A DNA stretch of 64,000 bases from Cherax quadricarinatus (taxonomy: Eukaryota; Arthropoda; Malacostraca; Decapoda; Parastacidae). Position 1 is the stretch's first letter; the number at the start of each line of letters is the position of its first letter. The stretch spans positions 16,694,381 to 16,758,380 of the forward strand of contig NC_091355.1 of NCBI RefSeq assembly GCF_038502225.1. The letters are read 5' to 3'. Below the pieces are notes generated by a model. That model was not told the origin of the DNA and did no database searches. It saw only the letters and a list, made by a program, of their open reading frames with translations. A program made the position numbers and the translations under genes. Positions 44,243 through 57,268 of the stretch are shown one piece after another.

Positions 44243-44535
44243 TCCTCCTCAACGAACTACTACTACTACCGCTACTGTTGTTGCTGCTGCTGCTGCTTCT
44301 ACTACTACTACCGCTGTTGCTGCTGATGCTTCTACTACTATTACTACTACTACCACTGCTGTTGTTGCTGCTTCTGCTGATGTGTCTACTACTACTACTA
44401 CTACCACTGATGCTGTTGCTGATGATACTTCTAATACTACTGTTACTACCGCTGCTGCTGTTGATGCTGATACTTCTACTACTACTACTACCACTGCTGT
44501 TGTTGTTGCTGCTGATGATGATGCTTCTACTACTT
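44243..44535. repeat. Compound triplet repeat (CTA/CTG)n
   Basis: ACTACTACTACC and GCTGCTGTTGCTG blocks alternate about six times over 290 bp, with a loose higher-order period near 50-60 bp. All frames here are triplet artefacts. Confidence 0.9.
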
Positions 44536-44599
44536 TTCATCTAATTTCTCGTGATTTCCATCACCTGCGCTTTACTCTGAATGTCTCCTTACCTCTCCA

Positions 44600-44885
44600 T
44601 CTAACCCGACTTCTTTGTGTCTCCTCACCTCTCCATTTGACTTGTTTTTTGAGTGTCTCAGTACCTTTCCACCTGACCTGTCTTCTGAGTGTCTCAGTAC
44701 CTCTCCACCTGACCTGTCTTCTGAGTGTCTCAGTACCTCTCCACCTGACCTGTCTTCTGAGTGTCTCAGTACCTCTCCACCTGACCTGTCTTCTGAGTGT
44801 CTCAGTACCTCTCCACCTGACCTGTCTTCTGAGTGTCTCAGTACCTCTCCACCTGACCTGTCTTCTGAGTGTCTCGGTACGACTT
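44600..44885. repeat. 36-bp minisatellite (about 7-8 units)
   Basis: Unit ACCTCTCCACCTGACCTGTC then TTCTGAGTGTCTCAGT. The first units are diverged, the next five identical. 36 is a multiple of three, giving spurious open frames. 44886-46150 shows only short CT and AT runs. Confidence 0.95.
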
Positions 44886-46154
44886 CTGAATTTCTCCTCG
44901 TTTTCTCCCCCATTTATGACATAATAATCCAGGAAGGTATAAAACAGTGTTTTTCCTTCATTCTCGAAATCGGGTTATTTTTGAGTTGCTTCAGCTATGT
45001 TATTGTTCCGACCAGGGCATTGTAACATATTCTCTCGTCCCTGAAAGAGTTTCAAAACTTCTTTGGCACACGAAGCCAGTAGAAAAAAATCTAAAGATTC
45101 ACTTTGTAAAAAAAAATTCCAACCTTCTCCACAAAAACATTAGAAAAAAAAAAAAAAGAATTCTTAACAAACGTATATTTTAAATACTTATTCAAGGTTC
45201 ATATATATTTTTTTTTTGATATGGAAGAATTATATTTAATTAGAATTTTAAAACTATACTGAAAATTTAACTCCCCATTAATAGGAAAGATGTTTTACAT
45301 AAGCTGTGAAATTCTTTTTTTGTGTGTGTGTAAATTAGAACATTGAAGAACATGACGCAGAATTATTCATTTTCTAAGAAACTTTACTTCTCAATATTTA
45401 TTTTAAATAACTTTTATTTTGGTAATGTGAATCTTGATTACTATTTTTCTTCACTTTGTATGTTTTTCTTAGGAGTATATCATTTTGTATATTCTTAGGA
45501 GCATCTCTCTCTCTCTCTCTCTCTTGTTGCGTATATACAGAGAAATAATGCATGTGTAAGTACACCTGGAGATGTATACTATATTTAATGTATTTAGGTG
45601 TATACGTATGTTTAAGATTTATGTATCTTTGACTGGTGGTGCAACTGATATGACAATCAAATTAACCAACCACTCACCATTTTCTTTGGTGTATATTTAG
45701 AGAGTTGTATATCACTCAAGGAATATAAATCTCTCAGATGCTCTGAGAGACTTGTACATGCACTCTGATAGGTGTATGTCTCAGTGTATATACACGGAAC
45801 AGTAAATGTCATTGAATTAATATACATACCGAGAGCTGTATGGCTCTCAGGTATATATACACCTGAGCGGTATACAAGTCTTAGATTATATACAATAGCC
45901 GAGTGCTGTACCTTGTGGAACAGAGCTTTTCATCGTAGCTACCTCTGATTATTTAATATTTCTTTGTGTTTTATTTGTCAGGAAGTTACAGATCCATCTA
46001 CCCACTTTTCCTGTTATACCTTTATCACGCATTGTCTGTGCTATTAAGTTTTTGTAATTCCTATTTTATGAATTCAATTTTTTTACTAGTGTAGATGTAA
46101 AATTTTAAACATTTATTAAGAAAAGTAACTTTGAAATTCTTGTTGCATATCAAT

Positions 46155-46265
46155 ACAATACCGACAAGATGAAAAATTAGACATGTGTAACTTCTGTGTA
46201 TATTTTCCATGGGTATCTTGACATGTAAAGATACCCGGATGTTGCATCTGTGTCTGATTCATCTG
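46155..46265. repeat. Degenerate fold-back repeat
   Basis: AATACCGACAAGATG…TTAGACATGTGTAAC at left and AAGATACCCGGATGTTGCAT then CTGTGTCTGATTCATC at right: the ends of the fold-back families, with the ribozyme region lost. Confidence 0.5.
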
Positions 46266-46483
46266 AAATTCTTCTTAGAGGACTGAGCAATACTATGACC
46301 ATGTGAAACAATAAACATTAACACTGTTGCACTTCTGTTCAAAAGTGAATTACATCTTGGAACTGTTCCTCAGCCTGGCACTGCACTCAAGCTACATCCT
46401 GGCACTGTATCACAGCTAGTGTGTTAGTTTTGCATTGTACAATAGCATGGCTATGTATCACAGACAGGCACTGAACCATAGCT

Positions 46484-46485
<2 letters not shown>

Positions 46486-46559
<74 letters not shown>

Positions 46560-46578
46560 TGTGTGTGTGTGTGTGTGT
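46486..46578. repeat. (TG)n microsatellite
   Basis: About 93 bp TG with one A interruption. Confidence 0.96.
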
Positions 46579-46677
46579 CAGGATTGCACTGTACAACAAC
46601 ATGGCTGCGTGTCACAGATAGGCACTGTGTCACTACGCCTGTTTAACAGGACAGTAGAACATATGGCAGCAAATATA

Positions 46678-46765
46678 ACAGCAGTAGCCCATGTAGCAGT
46701 AGCAGAAGTAGCAGCAGCAGAAGTAGCAGCAGCAGCAACGGCCGCAGCAGTAGCAGTAGCATATT
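46678..46765. repeat. Imperfect (GCA/GTA)n triplet repeat
   Basis: AGCAGTAGC, GCAGCAGCAG and AGAAGTAGC units. Confidence 0.88.
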
Positions 46766-46872
46766 AAACAGCAAAATATATATTATCTAATTTGAAAAAT
46801 TCGTAAGTATCCTAATGCTGATCCAGTAGATTTATGTATGTTTTATGGTGTTTAACATATCCCTTCACCCCA

Positions 46873-47170
46873 TCCAGCACTCCTTACCCCTTCCAGCACC
46901 CCTTACCCCTTCCAGCATACCTTACCCCTTCCAGCATCCCTTACTCCTCCCAGCATACCTTACCCCTTCCAGCATCCCTTACCCCTTCCTGCATACCTTA
47001 CCCCTTCCAGCATCCCTTACTCCTCCCAGCACCCCTTACCCCTGCCAGCAACCCTCAACCCTTCCAGCACCCCTCAACCCCTCCAGCACCCATCACCCTT
47101 TCGAGCAACCTTCTCCCCTTCCAGCGCCCCTCACCCATTCCAGCACCTTTCATTCCATCCAGCACCCTTC
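46873..47170. repeat. 19-bp minisatellite (about 15 units)
   Basis: Unit close to CAGCACCCCTTACCCCTTC. Regular at first, then shortened or diverged units toward the right. 47171-47720 shows nothing I can assign. Confidence 0.92.
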
Positions 47171-47720
47171 ATCCTGACAGTCCCAACCATGAAACCCCTT
47201 TCCTAGTAAATTTCAATCCCTCCCAGCGCAGTCTGACGTATTTCAACAATTTGTATGAGTCCCATTCTGCGTGATGGAACAGGACAGGGAAACAGCGGCG
47301 GACTGAGGGAAAAGGGACGAGGGGAAGGGGTAAGTGCGCCGGGTGTGATAGCCAAGTGGGAAGGAAAGTGCCACCTGGAGAGTTGAAATACCAGTGCAAG
47401 TTTTCATTCATGAAAAAATCGCCAAAAGAATTGCGTATTTTTTTCAAAATTATTAAACAGCCTAATGTTTATTTCCACTAGAAAATGAATTTTTATTTTC
47501 AGTTGCTTAGCCAGCTGACTGCAACTGACATTCCAAGTTTTGTTCACTTACCACCTTGACTCCACGTAATTATGATACAGCATAAAGTGCTGGTGGTTGT
47601 AACAATATCATGGTGATTTTATAGCAACAGGTAAAACGTAAATGCATGGTCACGATGTTAGAGTAAATAGATGTTTATGAATTGTGATGTAAATGGTTTA
47701 GAAATATAACAAGTTGAAGA

Positions 47721-47829
47721 ATGAGACACTTGTGTAACATTTGGTAATCTTTATGATGAAACGTTTCACCAATGGGCGAAACGCTGCCTCAGTAAAGATT
47801 CCCAGATGTTGCATAAGTGTCTCATTTAT
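47721..47829. repeat. Short fold-back repeat with hammerhead-like half-sites
   Basis: The left arm ATGAGACACTTGTGTAACAT…TGAAACGTTTCACC faces the right arm GGGCGAAACGCTGCCTCAGT…ATGTTGCATAAGTGTCTCAT. GAAAC boxes lie in both arms around the centre but the CUGANGA boxes are missing. Confidence 0.6.
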
Positions 47830-48571
47830 GAATTGTAGCCTCTGTAACTACGCTGCACTCCAAATAAAAAGAAACAACCAAAACAACAACAATCACAATC
47901 TGTTCTGTGGATTCCAGCAAAGAAAAATGCAGAAGGTAAAGAACAGGTGGCTCCGGCAATGTCTGGATCAATTGTGAAGTATGTGACGCCTTCAACATCA
48001 AGTGCAATATGAAAGTCCTGAAGAAATTCAGCCTGGTGAATCTGAAGAAGAGGAAGGAGACGCCAGCAGAAGTTCAGACCAAGATGATGAACAGGAGACG
48101 GATAAATTTTCACTTTATTCCGACGTCACTGCTTGGCCAATCCCCTTTCAAAGGATTTGTGAGTTAATCGTTCTAAGAGGGAGAAGTGAATCCTTCCAAA
48201 ATAGGGATGGACTTACAGTGCAGTGCAAAAACGAGAGAAATCCAAAGGGAGGAATAGATAGCTGACAACTACCCTGAAGTAGCTGTTGTTAGTAAAGAAT
48301 GAGAGCTTACCTTTATTGGCTGCTCCACAACGCCTTCCTTAAATTAGACACTAGTTAAATTTAAGGTGCCCAAAAAAACCCAGCAAATGAAATTGTATGT
48401 GATTATTACATTTTATCATTGCGAAATTCCTGGTAAATAAATAATTTATGATTTGGATATTAATCGAATTATTTCAAGATTCCGTCACTATCAGTACACC
48501 AGAACAAGGTGGAGGTGCCCAGACATAAACCTACAAAAGAATATTAAATTCAACAAAGAGAATATTGGAAT

Positions 48572-48650
48572 ATACAAATAACCCGCACTCAGGAGAGAGA
48601 GAAGCTTATAACTACGTTTCGGTCCTACTTGGACCATTTACATGTCACAC
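48572..48650 (-). repeat. Family-C repeat arm with hammerhead-like hairpin (single copy)
   Basis: Minus strand: AAATGGTCCAAGTAGGACCG then AAACGTAGTTATAAGCTTCT, matching one arm of the palindrome at 40.55-40.71 kb. The stem GGTCC/GGACC is kept. 47830-48571 is unassigned. Confidence 0.6.
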
Positions 48651-48689
48651 TAACGCAAAAGTGATGGAACAGGCATAAACAGGCGACGG

Positions 48690-48795
48690 GGACAGTGACG
48701 GGACAAGCAGAGGAAGTAAAAAGTAGTAAAAGTAGAAAAAGTAGTAGTAGTAATGGTAATGCTAGTAGTGGAAGTAGGAGTAGTGGCAGTAGTGG
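48690..48795. repeat. Imperfect (AGT)n-rich stretch
   Basis: AGTAGTAAAAGTAG and GTAGTAGTAGTAAT units. 48796-49640 shows nothing I can assign. Confidence 0.75.
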
Positions 48796-49644
48796 ATAAG
48801 TTGCATGCATATTATAGTGGTCAAAACTGCAGAATTCATTCAAATTTTAGGATGCTACATATGCAAAATACTCCTTGCTTCAAGGAGTGACACATTTATA
48901 TGTGACCTTGATAACGTGTCAGTTTATATTATTTTGATGTCATGCAATATCATGTTAAGTAGCTGAGTACACAACCCGGTGCGTCAGTTGTACATTTTTC
49001 TTTTCATACTGTGAATAAAATCGAGTGGATTAGAAGCTACTAATATTGGATGAGGCGACGCGCTCAGGTGTACTCCAGAATGTGCAAGACGAACGCTTCT
49101 TTCTTTGGGTGCTGAAATCCTTTTGTAGTTTTTAATTAAGCGAAGTAACAACATATACGATATGAAACATCTACCGCTGATTCTGAAGACCATCACCATT
49201 TCCCACTTCACTCTAGCGTCCACAACACGAATTGCTTCTGAAATTGGAACTCTGCAGTAGTGGAGTCGTGCTACACAATCTCTTTTAGAGATTCGAAAGC
49301 TTTCTAGTATTGCTCATCCAAAAAAAACTTATGCTTTGAATTGAAAAAGTTAATGGATGATCTATATGTGCTAAATTTCAGCAAAAATGCTGGAGAAAAA
49401 TGGCCATGCTTTAAAATCGCATGATAGTTTTCACTGCAGTATTCACATCACTGTGATGCTAATAATCGACTCCGCTTGCATTGAAAGGTGATAACATTCT
49501 GAACCTAATGATATGGCCCAAGAAAATCATCTCTTAATTGTTCAAATCCACTGATTTGCTGATTATGTGGGTTTTATATCTATGTGCTTATGTTTGATAC
49601 AGAAATGTTTATAGTTTGATTTATATATATTGTCTTTTATTTTA

Positions 49645-50489
49645 TTAACACATCGGCCGATTCCCACCAAGGCAGGGTGACCCGAAAAAGAAGAAGTTTC
49701 ATCATTCACTCCATCACTGTCTTGCCAGAAGGGTGGTTTACACTACAGTTATGAAACTGCAACATTAACACCCCTCCTTCAGAGTGCAGGCACTGTACTT
49801 CCCATCTCCAGGACTCAAGTCCGGCTTGCCGGTTTCCCTGAACCCCTTCATAAATGTTACTTTGCTCACACTCCAACAGCACGTCAAGTATTAAAAGCCA
49901 TTTGTCTCCAATCACTCCTACCAAATACGCTCACGCATGCTTGCTGGAAGTCCATGCCCCTCCCTCCAACCTTTCCTAGGCCGACCCCTACCCCACCCTT
50001 CCCTCCACTACAGATTTATACACTCTCGAAGTCATTCTGTTTCGTTCCATTCTCTCTACATGTCCGAACCACCTCAACAACCTTTCCTCAGCCCTCTCAA
50101 CAACAGTTTTGGCAATCCCGCACCTCCTCCTAACTTCCAAACTACGAATTCTCTGCATTATATTCACACCACACATTGCCTTCAGACATGACATCTCCAC
50201 TGCCTCCAGCCTTCTCCTCGCTGCAACATTCATCACCCATGCTTCACACCCATATGTGAGCGTTGGTAAAACTACAACCTCAGACATTCCCTTTTTTGCT
50301 TCCAAGGACAAAGTTCTTTATCTCCAGAGACTCCGAAGTTCACCACTCAGTCTTTTTTCCCTCATCAATTCTGTGATTCACCTCATCTTTCATAGACCCA
50401 TCTGCTGACACGTCCACTCCGAAATATCTGAATACATTCACCTCCTCCATACTCTCTCCCTCCAATCTGATATCCAATCTTTCGTCACA
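49645..50489 (-). pseudogene. RTE-like LINE copy 3 (minus strand), 5' truncated
   Basis: The 3' UTR (49652-49965) is nearly identical to copy 2. Upstream on the minus strand is the C-terminal ORF: GCEAWVMNVAARRRLEAVEM, CLKAMCGVNIMQRIRS, LLRWFGHVERMERNRMT. Then, after a frame break near 50320, it ends in the thumb (RLEGESMEEVNVF…GVDVSADG). It ends abruptly at about 50489, where tRNA-like sequence starts. About 160 codons of C-terminus remain; no RT active site. Confidence 0.87.
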
Positions 50490-50540
50490 GAGTTTGCAGG
50501 TTCGAATCCTGCTGTGGACGTAGAGACAATGTTTTTAAAT
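50490..50540 (+). repeat. tRNA-like SINE fragment (3' half)
   Basis: ACAGAGTTTGCAGGTTCGAATCC then TGCTGTGGACGTAGAGACAATG. GGTTCGAATCC is a perfect Pol III B-box. It repeats the 3' half of the tRNA-like unit at 50.70-50.78 kb. Confidence 0.6.
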
Positions 50541-50694
50541 AATTTTACCTGTTTGCGAATTGTTAAGCATTTCAATTTTCTTTCGTTGTCCACTGCATGT
50601 GGCAGGATTCGATGAAATAACTTTCAAAACGAGCTTGGTGCCCGGGGGGGATGGGGAAATATCGTCTGGCTACGGCTGGACGCCCATACTTTTC

Positions 50695-51337
<643 letters not shown>

Positions 51338-51339
51338 AT

Positions 51340-51395
<56 letters not shown>

Positions 51396-51399
51396 TAAT
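51338..51399. repeat. (AT)n microsatellite between TIR elements G and H
   Basis: About 60 bp of AT; the elements on either side are in opposite orientation. Confidence 0.95.
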
Positions 51400-51785
51400 G
51401 TCGTGGCGAATATGTAAAACTTGCCATCTTGGCTTAAATAGCAACGCTCATCTTGCCATATAGGACAAGCGAAAATTTGTGTATGCAGTAATTTCGCAAA
51501 AATCATTCTGAACCTAACGAAAAAATTATATTTCACTGTTTGTTTATTATTGAATTACTGTAAACTTATCTAAGATATATTAAGTTGGGTTAGGCTAAAA
51601 TAAATTGTGCTCGTTATAATAAGGTTAGGTAAGTTTTCTAAGATTCTTCTGGTGCAAAATTATAAATTTTTACATTAACATTAACGAAAATAATATGTCT
51701 TTAAACGTATAAGAGAACATTTTAGAAAGGACTTAATTTTAAATGAGTTCTTGCTAATTGACCAGTTTTACCTATTAGGCACGAC
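51400..51785 (-). mobile_element. AT-microsatellite TIR element, copy H (complete, minus orientation)
   Basis: 386 bp. Left GTCGTGGCGAATATGTAAAA is the family's right end in reverse; the right end is CCAGTTTTACCTATTAGGCACGAC. (AT)n on both sides. Confidence 0.87.
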
Positions 51786-51852
<67 letters not shown>

Positions 51853-51874
51853 TGTGTGTGTGTGTGTGTGTGTG
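51786..51874. repeat. (AT)n(GT)n microsatellite
   Basis: About 64 bp of AT followed by 25 bp of GT. 51875-52380 shows nothing I can assign. Confidence 0.96.
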
Positions 51875-52380
51875 TTTTGAGAGGAGGGGGGATAAGGACG
51901 CATAAATGTGGGAAAATGCGTATATGTGAACGAAGACTTGTGCATCCTTGCACGCCTTTCAAATAATAACTGATGAATAACAGAACCAAATAAATCCTAT
52001 TCCTATTTATTACCGTTTTCAGTGAGGTGGAGAAAACGATTAGCACAATGACACTTGTCTATTCACGAACAAAACTTGACAAATACACTTATACAGCCAG
52101 AAAACTAGAAAATAGACTTTAATTTAGATTTATAGCGTAACTTAAATAGAGCTAAAAAAATTTAATTGACTAGCCTCTCCCTGGTGGGCTAGCTGGATGC
52201 GACCTTGGTCTGTCTAGCTGACCCACGGTCGAGGTTGTCTTGGTGGGTCTAATTACTGGACGCAGTTTTCTGTGTATCCCTTCCTGCAATTTTACCCACC
52301 TGGAAAGTCTCTACCATAGACCAGCTAGAGAAGACCAAGTTTCCAATCAACAAGGTCACTGGGGGTGGCGAAAACCGCCG

Positions 52381-52680
52381 ACTTTAGGGAAATGGGAAGG
52401 GGAGACAACCGGGAGCGCACGGATGATTTCCTGGATACATGAACCTGGGGAAGGCTGGAGGCTGTAAGCAAGATCTGAGATTACTGAGAGAGACAAGGCT
52501 GACCTCAGGGAAGTGAGGAAGGGAATACACCCGGGGGCCCACGGATTGTTTCTTGGACGCATGAACCTGAGGAAGGCTAGGATACTGGTTGTTGTGGCAG
52601 ACCTTGGGGAAATGGGGAAGGAAGAATATCAGAGAGGACACAGATGGACTCCTGGACACATGAACCTAGGGAAATAATAA
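52381..52680. repeat. Tandem repeat of about 100-122 bp, three diverged units
   Basis: Each unit has (AG)GGAA(A/G)TG(G)GGAAGG near its start and the A(T/C)(A/G)CATGAACCT…GG(G)AA block (52434, 52556, 52656). Spacing between blocks is 122 and 100 bp. Confidence 0.8.
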
Positions 52681-52916
52681 TAAACACGGTAAGTGGGTAG
52701 GTCCTTAAAGACGAACCACTGGCCTCCACGTGGCAAGGTCTGGTAACAGAGAACTCTGAGGCTGTCAGTGGTCGCAAACTTTCTATGTATATTTTATCTT
52801 GTTTTAATTCATTTCCCAAGATGATATGTTACCATGGTTTACAGTTCCATTCACTTCCACCTTTGCTGGTAGAAAAGAAAAGAGAAATTTATGCTGGGTA
52901 TCATAGTAGTGCTGCT

Positions 52917-52917
<1 letters not shown>

Positions 52918-52949
<32 letters not shown>
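52918..52949. repeat. (CT)n microsatellite
   Basis: About 30 bp of CT. 52950-53420 shows nothing I can assign. Confidence 0.92.
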
Positions 52950-52950
<1 letters not shown>

Positions 52951-53422
52951 GTCTTGTATAAAAGATTTTGCGAAAGATTTTGGTGAGGAAATAGACGCAT
53001 AGTGAGTGATGTACAACTCAGACGATATCCCACTGGTCGTCAGTTGCTGCATGTGTGTGTGTATTTCCTCATCTTGTGAGCATTATTGTAATGATACATG
53101 TCTGCTTCCTATCTTAATGGTAGGACCCGCCCATCTATGATGCGACTTAACTGCTGCACCTTACCTGACTCCAGTATATAAAAGACTATCTTCCTGATCT
53201 TAGTTAAGCCAGGCATTTGTGGCAATTCCTCTTAATGGTCTCCATCAAGTACTAAAAATAGGACTTTTTCTTAAAATTAAATCTCAGACCCACTAAATTC
53301 TTGCCTAAGTCCTTTTTTATGTAGTTATTTTAGATGCATTTTCTTCATGTAAGGGAATTACCGAGAAAAATCGTCATTTCTAAAGTATTAGCAAGAGTTA
53401 TCCTCAAAAAATGAACCCCACC

Positions 53423-53486
53423 ACTACTACTACTACTACTACTAATACTACTGCTGTTGTTACTACTATTACTACTACTACTACCA
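53423..53486. repeat. Imperfect (ACT)n triplet repeat
   Basis: CACTACTACTACTACT with CTGCTGTTG interruption. 53487-53994 has a G-run at about 53792-53812 but nothing else assignable. Confidence 0.88.
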
Positions 53487-53994
53487 GTTTGATTGGATTT
53501 ATCAAGGAACCTCTAATTGGTCAAAAAAAAAAAAAAAATTACCACAGCCCTTCCAGTAGAGTGTAAACTGATGTGTAGTTATGGCACTGATGTGGGATAA
53601 TAAGATGAGGTATAAAATGTAGTAGATATATTCAATGCCCATGACTACCAATATAATCAATAACAAGCCTGAAGAAAGGTTCACCCAATGTTGACACCGC
53701 AAATAATTGTGAATAAGTTATAGGATAACAAGTTTCCCTGTAATTTAATACATGTCAAAAATTCTAGTCGTGCATGACTAGTTTTTTTTTTGGGGGGGGG
53801 GGGGAGGGGGATGGTCAATTATTGCTAAGTTTTCTATACTCGTATTCCCACTCATGGAATTATATGCCACCTCTACTACTCGATAAAGATAATATTTATT
53901 TCTACAAATACATGTACAAGATATACAGGACTAGCTGACATCTATGACGTACTACTGTGTAGAAAGCCCCTTGTTATGCAGAGCATTTCAGAGA

Positions 53995-54168
53995 AATTAG
54001 GTCAGTTTTGCTTCCAGGATGCGACCCACACCAGTTGACTAACACCCAGGTACCTGTTTTACTATAGGTGAACATGGTACCTAGGGAAACGAGTACTAAT
54101 ATTTCCACAAGTACCGGGAATCGACCCTGTGATCTCAGTGTGAGCCGAGTGTGCTGGTTTGTCTACAT
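53995..54168 (-). repeat. tRNA-derived SINE (family T), copy 2
   Basis: Minus strand: a tRNA-like head with CTCGGCTCACACTGAGATCA and GGGTCGATTCCCGG (B-box), then TTGTGGAAATATT. The body has GTACCTGGGTGTTAGTCAAC then TGGTGTGGGTCGCATCCTGG. Same architecture as the copy at 63.69-63.86 kb. Not a tRNA gene. Confidence 0.7.
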
Positions 54169-55838
54169 CAGGTTCTTCTTCATACCAAGTGGTGAATCGT
54201 TTCGCGTAAATATAAATGGATTGGTTATATAAAAAGTTGTGCTCTTGCTGACCACATCAGCCTCCGAGACAGAGTGAGAGCAGACGCAAGTATTAATCTG
54301 CCAAGGCAAGTTCTGGAGCTCTGACAGATGCCAGCTGACAATACAGGGTACGGGATTCGGGAAAAGTCTCCGCTTGGAGTCAAGGTCATACCCGAGTCCC
54401 ATCATTATACAATTAACTCTAGGTCACTGTCATGTGCTGATGCATCAATCTCATTCCTCATTACCTTCGCAGCATGCAATGAATGTATAACAGCTGTTAC
54501 CGGGAAAAAACTCCTATTTCAAAACTTTCTGCTTGTGTGTGTCTGAAACCACAATAGTCACACACAGACACAAACAATAACACAACATTTTCAACCTGCA
54601 ATTGCACGAATGAATGGGGAATTCATCAGAGACAGACATACACACATTTCTAATGAGAAACTTCCTCAAAAATTTATACATAGGACTACTAGATATACAT
54701 AGACCACTGGATACAGCCTTGCCTATGTAAAAGCAATATCTAGTATATTTGGAAGATGGGAACTAATTACTGAGAACTTCAAGAAAATACAATACTCCCC
54801 AGAGCTCTTCAAAATGACATCAGCTAGTGACTGGGAATGTTTCACTGCGACATAACAGGAACAGAACAGCGAGCACATTGCAGCTTTAATTACTTCACTG
54901 GTCGGTTGTGTGTATCCAGGCTGTTAATACCAGGTGTCGCGATACTAGGTGTTAATGTTTTCTATTCAGCCGAAGACTTTCCACAGCTACCGACGAGTCT
55001 CTTCTAACACCCGACTAGAAATGAAATAGATCAGTGGAGATATGGACTATGGCTACTGTCGCGTGCATTACTGGTTTTATAACCTGGAGCTCTCTGGTGA
55101 AAAATGGTCTGGCTTACAACAATATAAACATTATATTCTTTACTGACACTGATAAATGACACTGGTCGGCTGATTGCAGGTATCTTGAGGACTTAAATTG
55201 GCTGAGGCACATTAACTCTAAGAATTATTTGAATTCCTGCCAGGTCTTCCTTATATATGCATAAGCTAAACGATTAGTCTCTGGAGTCAGATGCATGGTG
55301 CACCTTGTATGTATCCGCCATTTAGTTGGCATATAACGTAGATGAGAATGTTTAATCTTCCTGGATCTCATCAGAACTGCGGGATAAGAAGTCTTCTACG
55401 ACGATCACTTGAGTCAGCTCATCGAAAGCCTGGTCAACCTCAGCAGTACACTAGGGTTCCAGAAAGTGGTATTTACGAAGTCACAATTCCGCTATTTCTG
55501 AGAAGGCAGAAATATCTAAGAAAACTTCCGTAGTTCCCGAGACCTTTTCCATTTGATCCACACATTTCTTTTTTTTTACGTTTAATATTTTATTTTATTT
55601 ATTTTTTTGGTGCGGACAGCACTCAATAATTGCATGTTCCAGTTTTGGCGAAGTATATGAAAATGTATTTTTCAGTACTGTATTTCACTTTCCTTATATT
55701 TGCAAGCAATTTCTTAGCTAGCAAGTGCAGTATATACGTTTCACACATTTTCATTTACATTTTCTTTCAGGCACTTAATAACTTCTATATCCTTCTATAT
55801 TACATGGAATTTCTTATCATTATATGCCATCATCCGTC
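54169..55838. other. No assignable feature
   Basis: 1.67 kb of ordinary AT-rich sequence. Short open frames (for example 54328-54546 plus and 55342-55533 plus) show no motif I recognise, no repeats and no clear splice structure. Confidence 0.6.
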
Positions 55839-55839
55839 C

Positions 55840-55840
<1 letters not shown>

Positions 55841-55885
<45 letters not shown>
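55841..55885. repeat. (TG)n microsatellite
   Basis: 45 bp of TG switching directly into a GA tract. Confidence 0.95.
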
Positions 55886-55900
<15 letters not shown>

Positions 55901-57188
55901 GGGGGCGAGAGAGAGAGGGCGAGAGAGAGAGAGAGAGGGCGAGAGAGAGAGAGGGCGAGAGAGAGGGCGAGAGAGAGAGAGGGCGAGAGAGAGAGAGGGC
56001 GAGAGAGAGAGAGGGCGAGAGAGAGAGAGGGCGAGAGAGAGAGAGGGCGAGAGAGAGAGAGGGCGAGAGAGAGAGAGAGAGGGCGAGAGAGAGAGAGAGG
56101 GCGAGAGAGAGGACGAGAGAGAGAGGGGGCGAGAGAGAGAGGGGGCGAGAGAGAGAGAGGACGAGAGAGAGAGAGGACGAGAGAGAGAGAGGACGAGAGA
56201 GAGAGAGGACGAGAGAGAGAGAGGACGAGAGAGAGAGAGGACGAGAGAGAGAGAGGACGAGAGAGAGAGAGGACGAGAGAGAGAGAGGACGAGAGAGAGA
56301 GAGGACGAGAGAGAGGACGAGAGAGAGAGAGGACGAGAGAGAGAGAGGACGAGAGAGAGAGAGGACGAGAGAGAGAGAGGACGAGAGAGAGAGAGGGCGA
56401 GAGAGAGAGAGGGCGAGAGAGAGAGAGGGCGAGAGAGAGAGAGGGCGAGAGAGAGAGAGGGCGAGAGAGAGAGAGGGCGAGAGAGAGAGAGGGCGAGAGA
56501 GAGAGAGAGAGGGCGAGAGAGAGAGAGAGGGCGAGAGAGAGGACGAGAGAGAGGACGAGAGAGAGAGGGGGCGAGAGAGAGAGGGGGCGAGAGAGAGAGA
56601 GGACGAGAGAGAGAGAGGACGAGAGAGAGAGAGGACGAGAGAGAGAGAGGCAGAGAGAGAGAGAGGCCGAGAGAGAGAGAGCTAGAGAGAGAGTGCGAGA
56701 GAGAGAGAGGACGAGAGAGAGAGAGGTCGAGAGAGAGAGAGGACGAGAGAGAGAGAGGACGAGAGAGAGAGAGGGCGAGAGAGAGAGAGGGCGAGAGAGA
56801 GAGAGGGCGAGAGAGAGAGAGGGCGAGAGAGAGAGAGGGCGAGAGAGAGAGAGGGCGAGAGAGAGAGAGGGCGAGAGAGAGAGAGGGCGAGAGAGAGAGA
56901 GGGCGAGAGAGAGAGAGAGCGAGAGAGAGAGAGGGCGAGAGAGAGAGAGGGCGAGAGAGAGAGAGGGCGAGAGAGAGAGAGGGCGAGAGAGAGAGAGGGC
57001 GAGAGAGAGAGAGGGCGAGAGAGAGAGAGGGCGAGAGAGAGAGAGGGCGAGAGAGAGAGAGGGCGAGAGAGAGAGAGGGCGAGAGAGAGAGAGGGCGAGA
57101 GAGAGAGAGGGCGAGAGAGAGAGGGCGAGAGAGAGAGAGAGAGGGCGAGAGAGAGAGGGCGAGAGAGAGAGGGCGAGAGAGAGGGCGA

Positions 57189-57267
<79 letters not shown>

Positions 57268-57268
57268 T
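55886..57268. repeat. 1.38-kb purine satellite: (GGGCGAGAGAGAGAGA)n and (GGACGAGAGAGAGAGA)n
   Basis: A 16-bp unit, GG(G/A)C plus six GA, repeated about 75-80 times in blocks of GGGC and GGAC type, ending in pure (GA)n at 57200-57268. The block order GGGC, GGAC-GGGGGC, GGAC occurs twice (about 55.92-56.38 and 56.39-56.64 kb), indicating a segmental duplication within the array. All four very long RERE/SLSLSP frames are artefacts. Confidence 0.96.

Noticed and set aside
48002..48265. Acidic frame (YESPEEIQPGESEEEEGD) as part of a transposase or host gene
   Set aside because: It reminds me of the acidic start of piggyBac-type proteins, but no DDE domain or terminal repeats are nearby, so I do not claim it.
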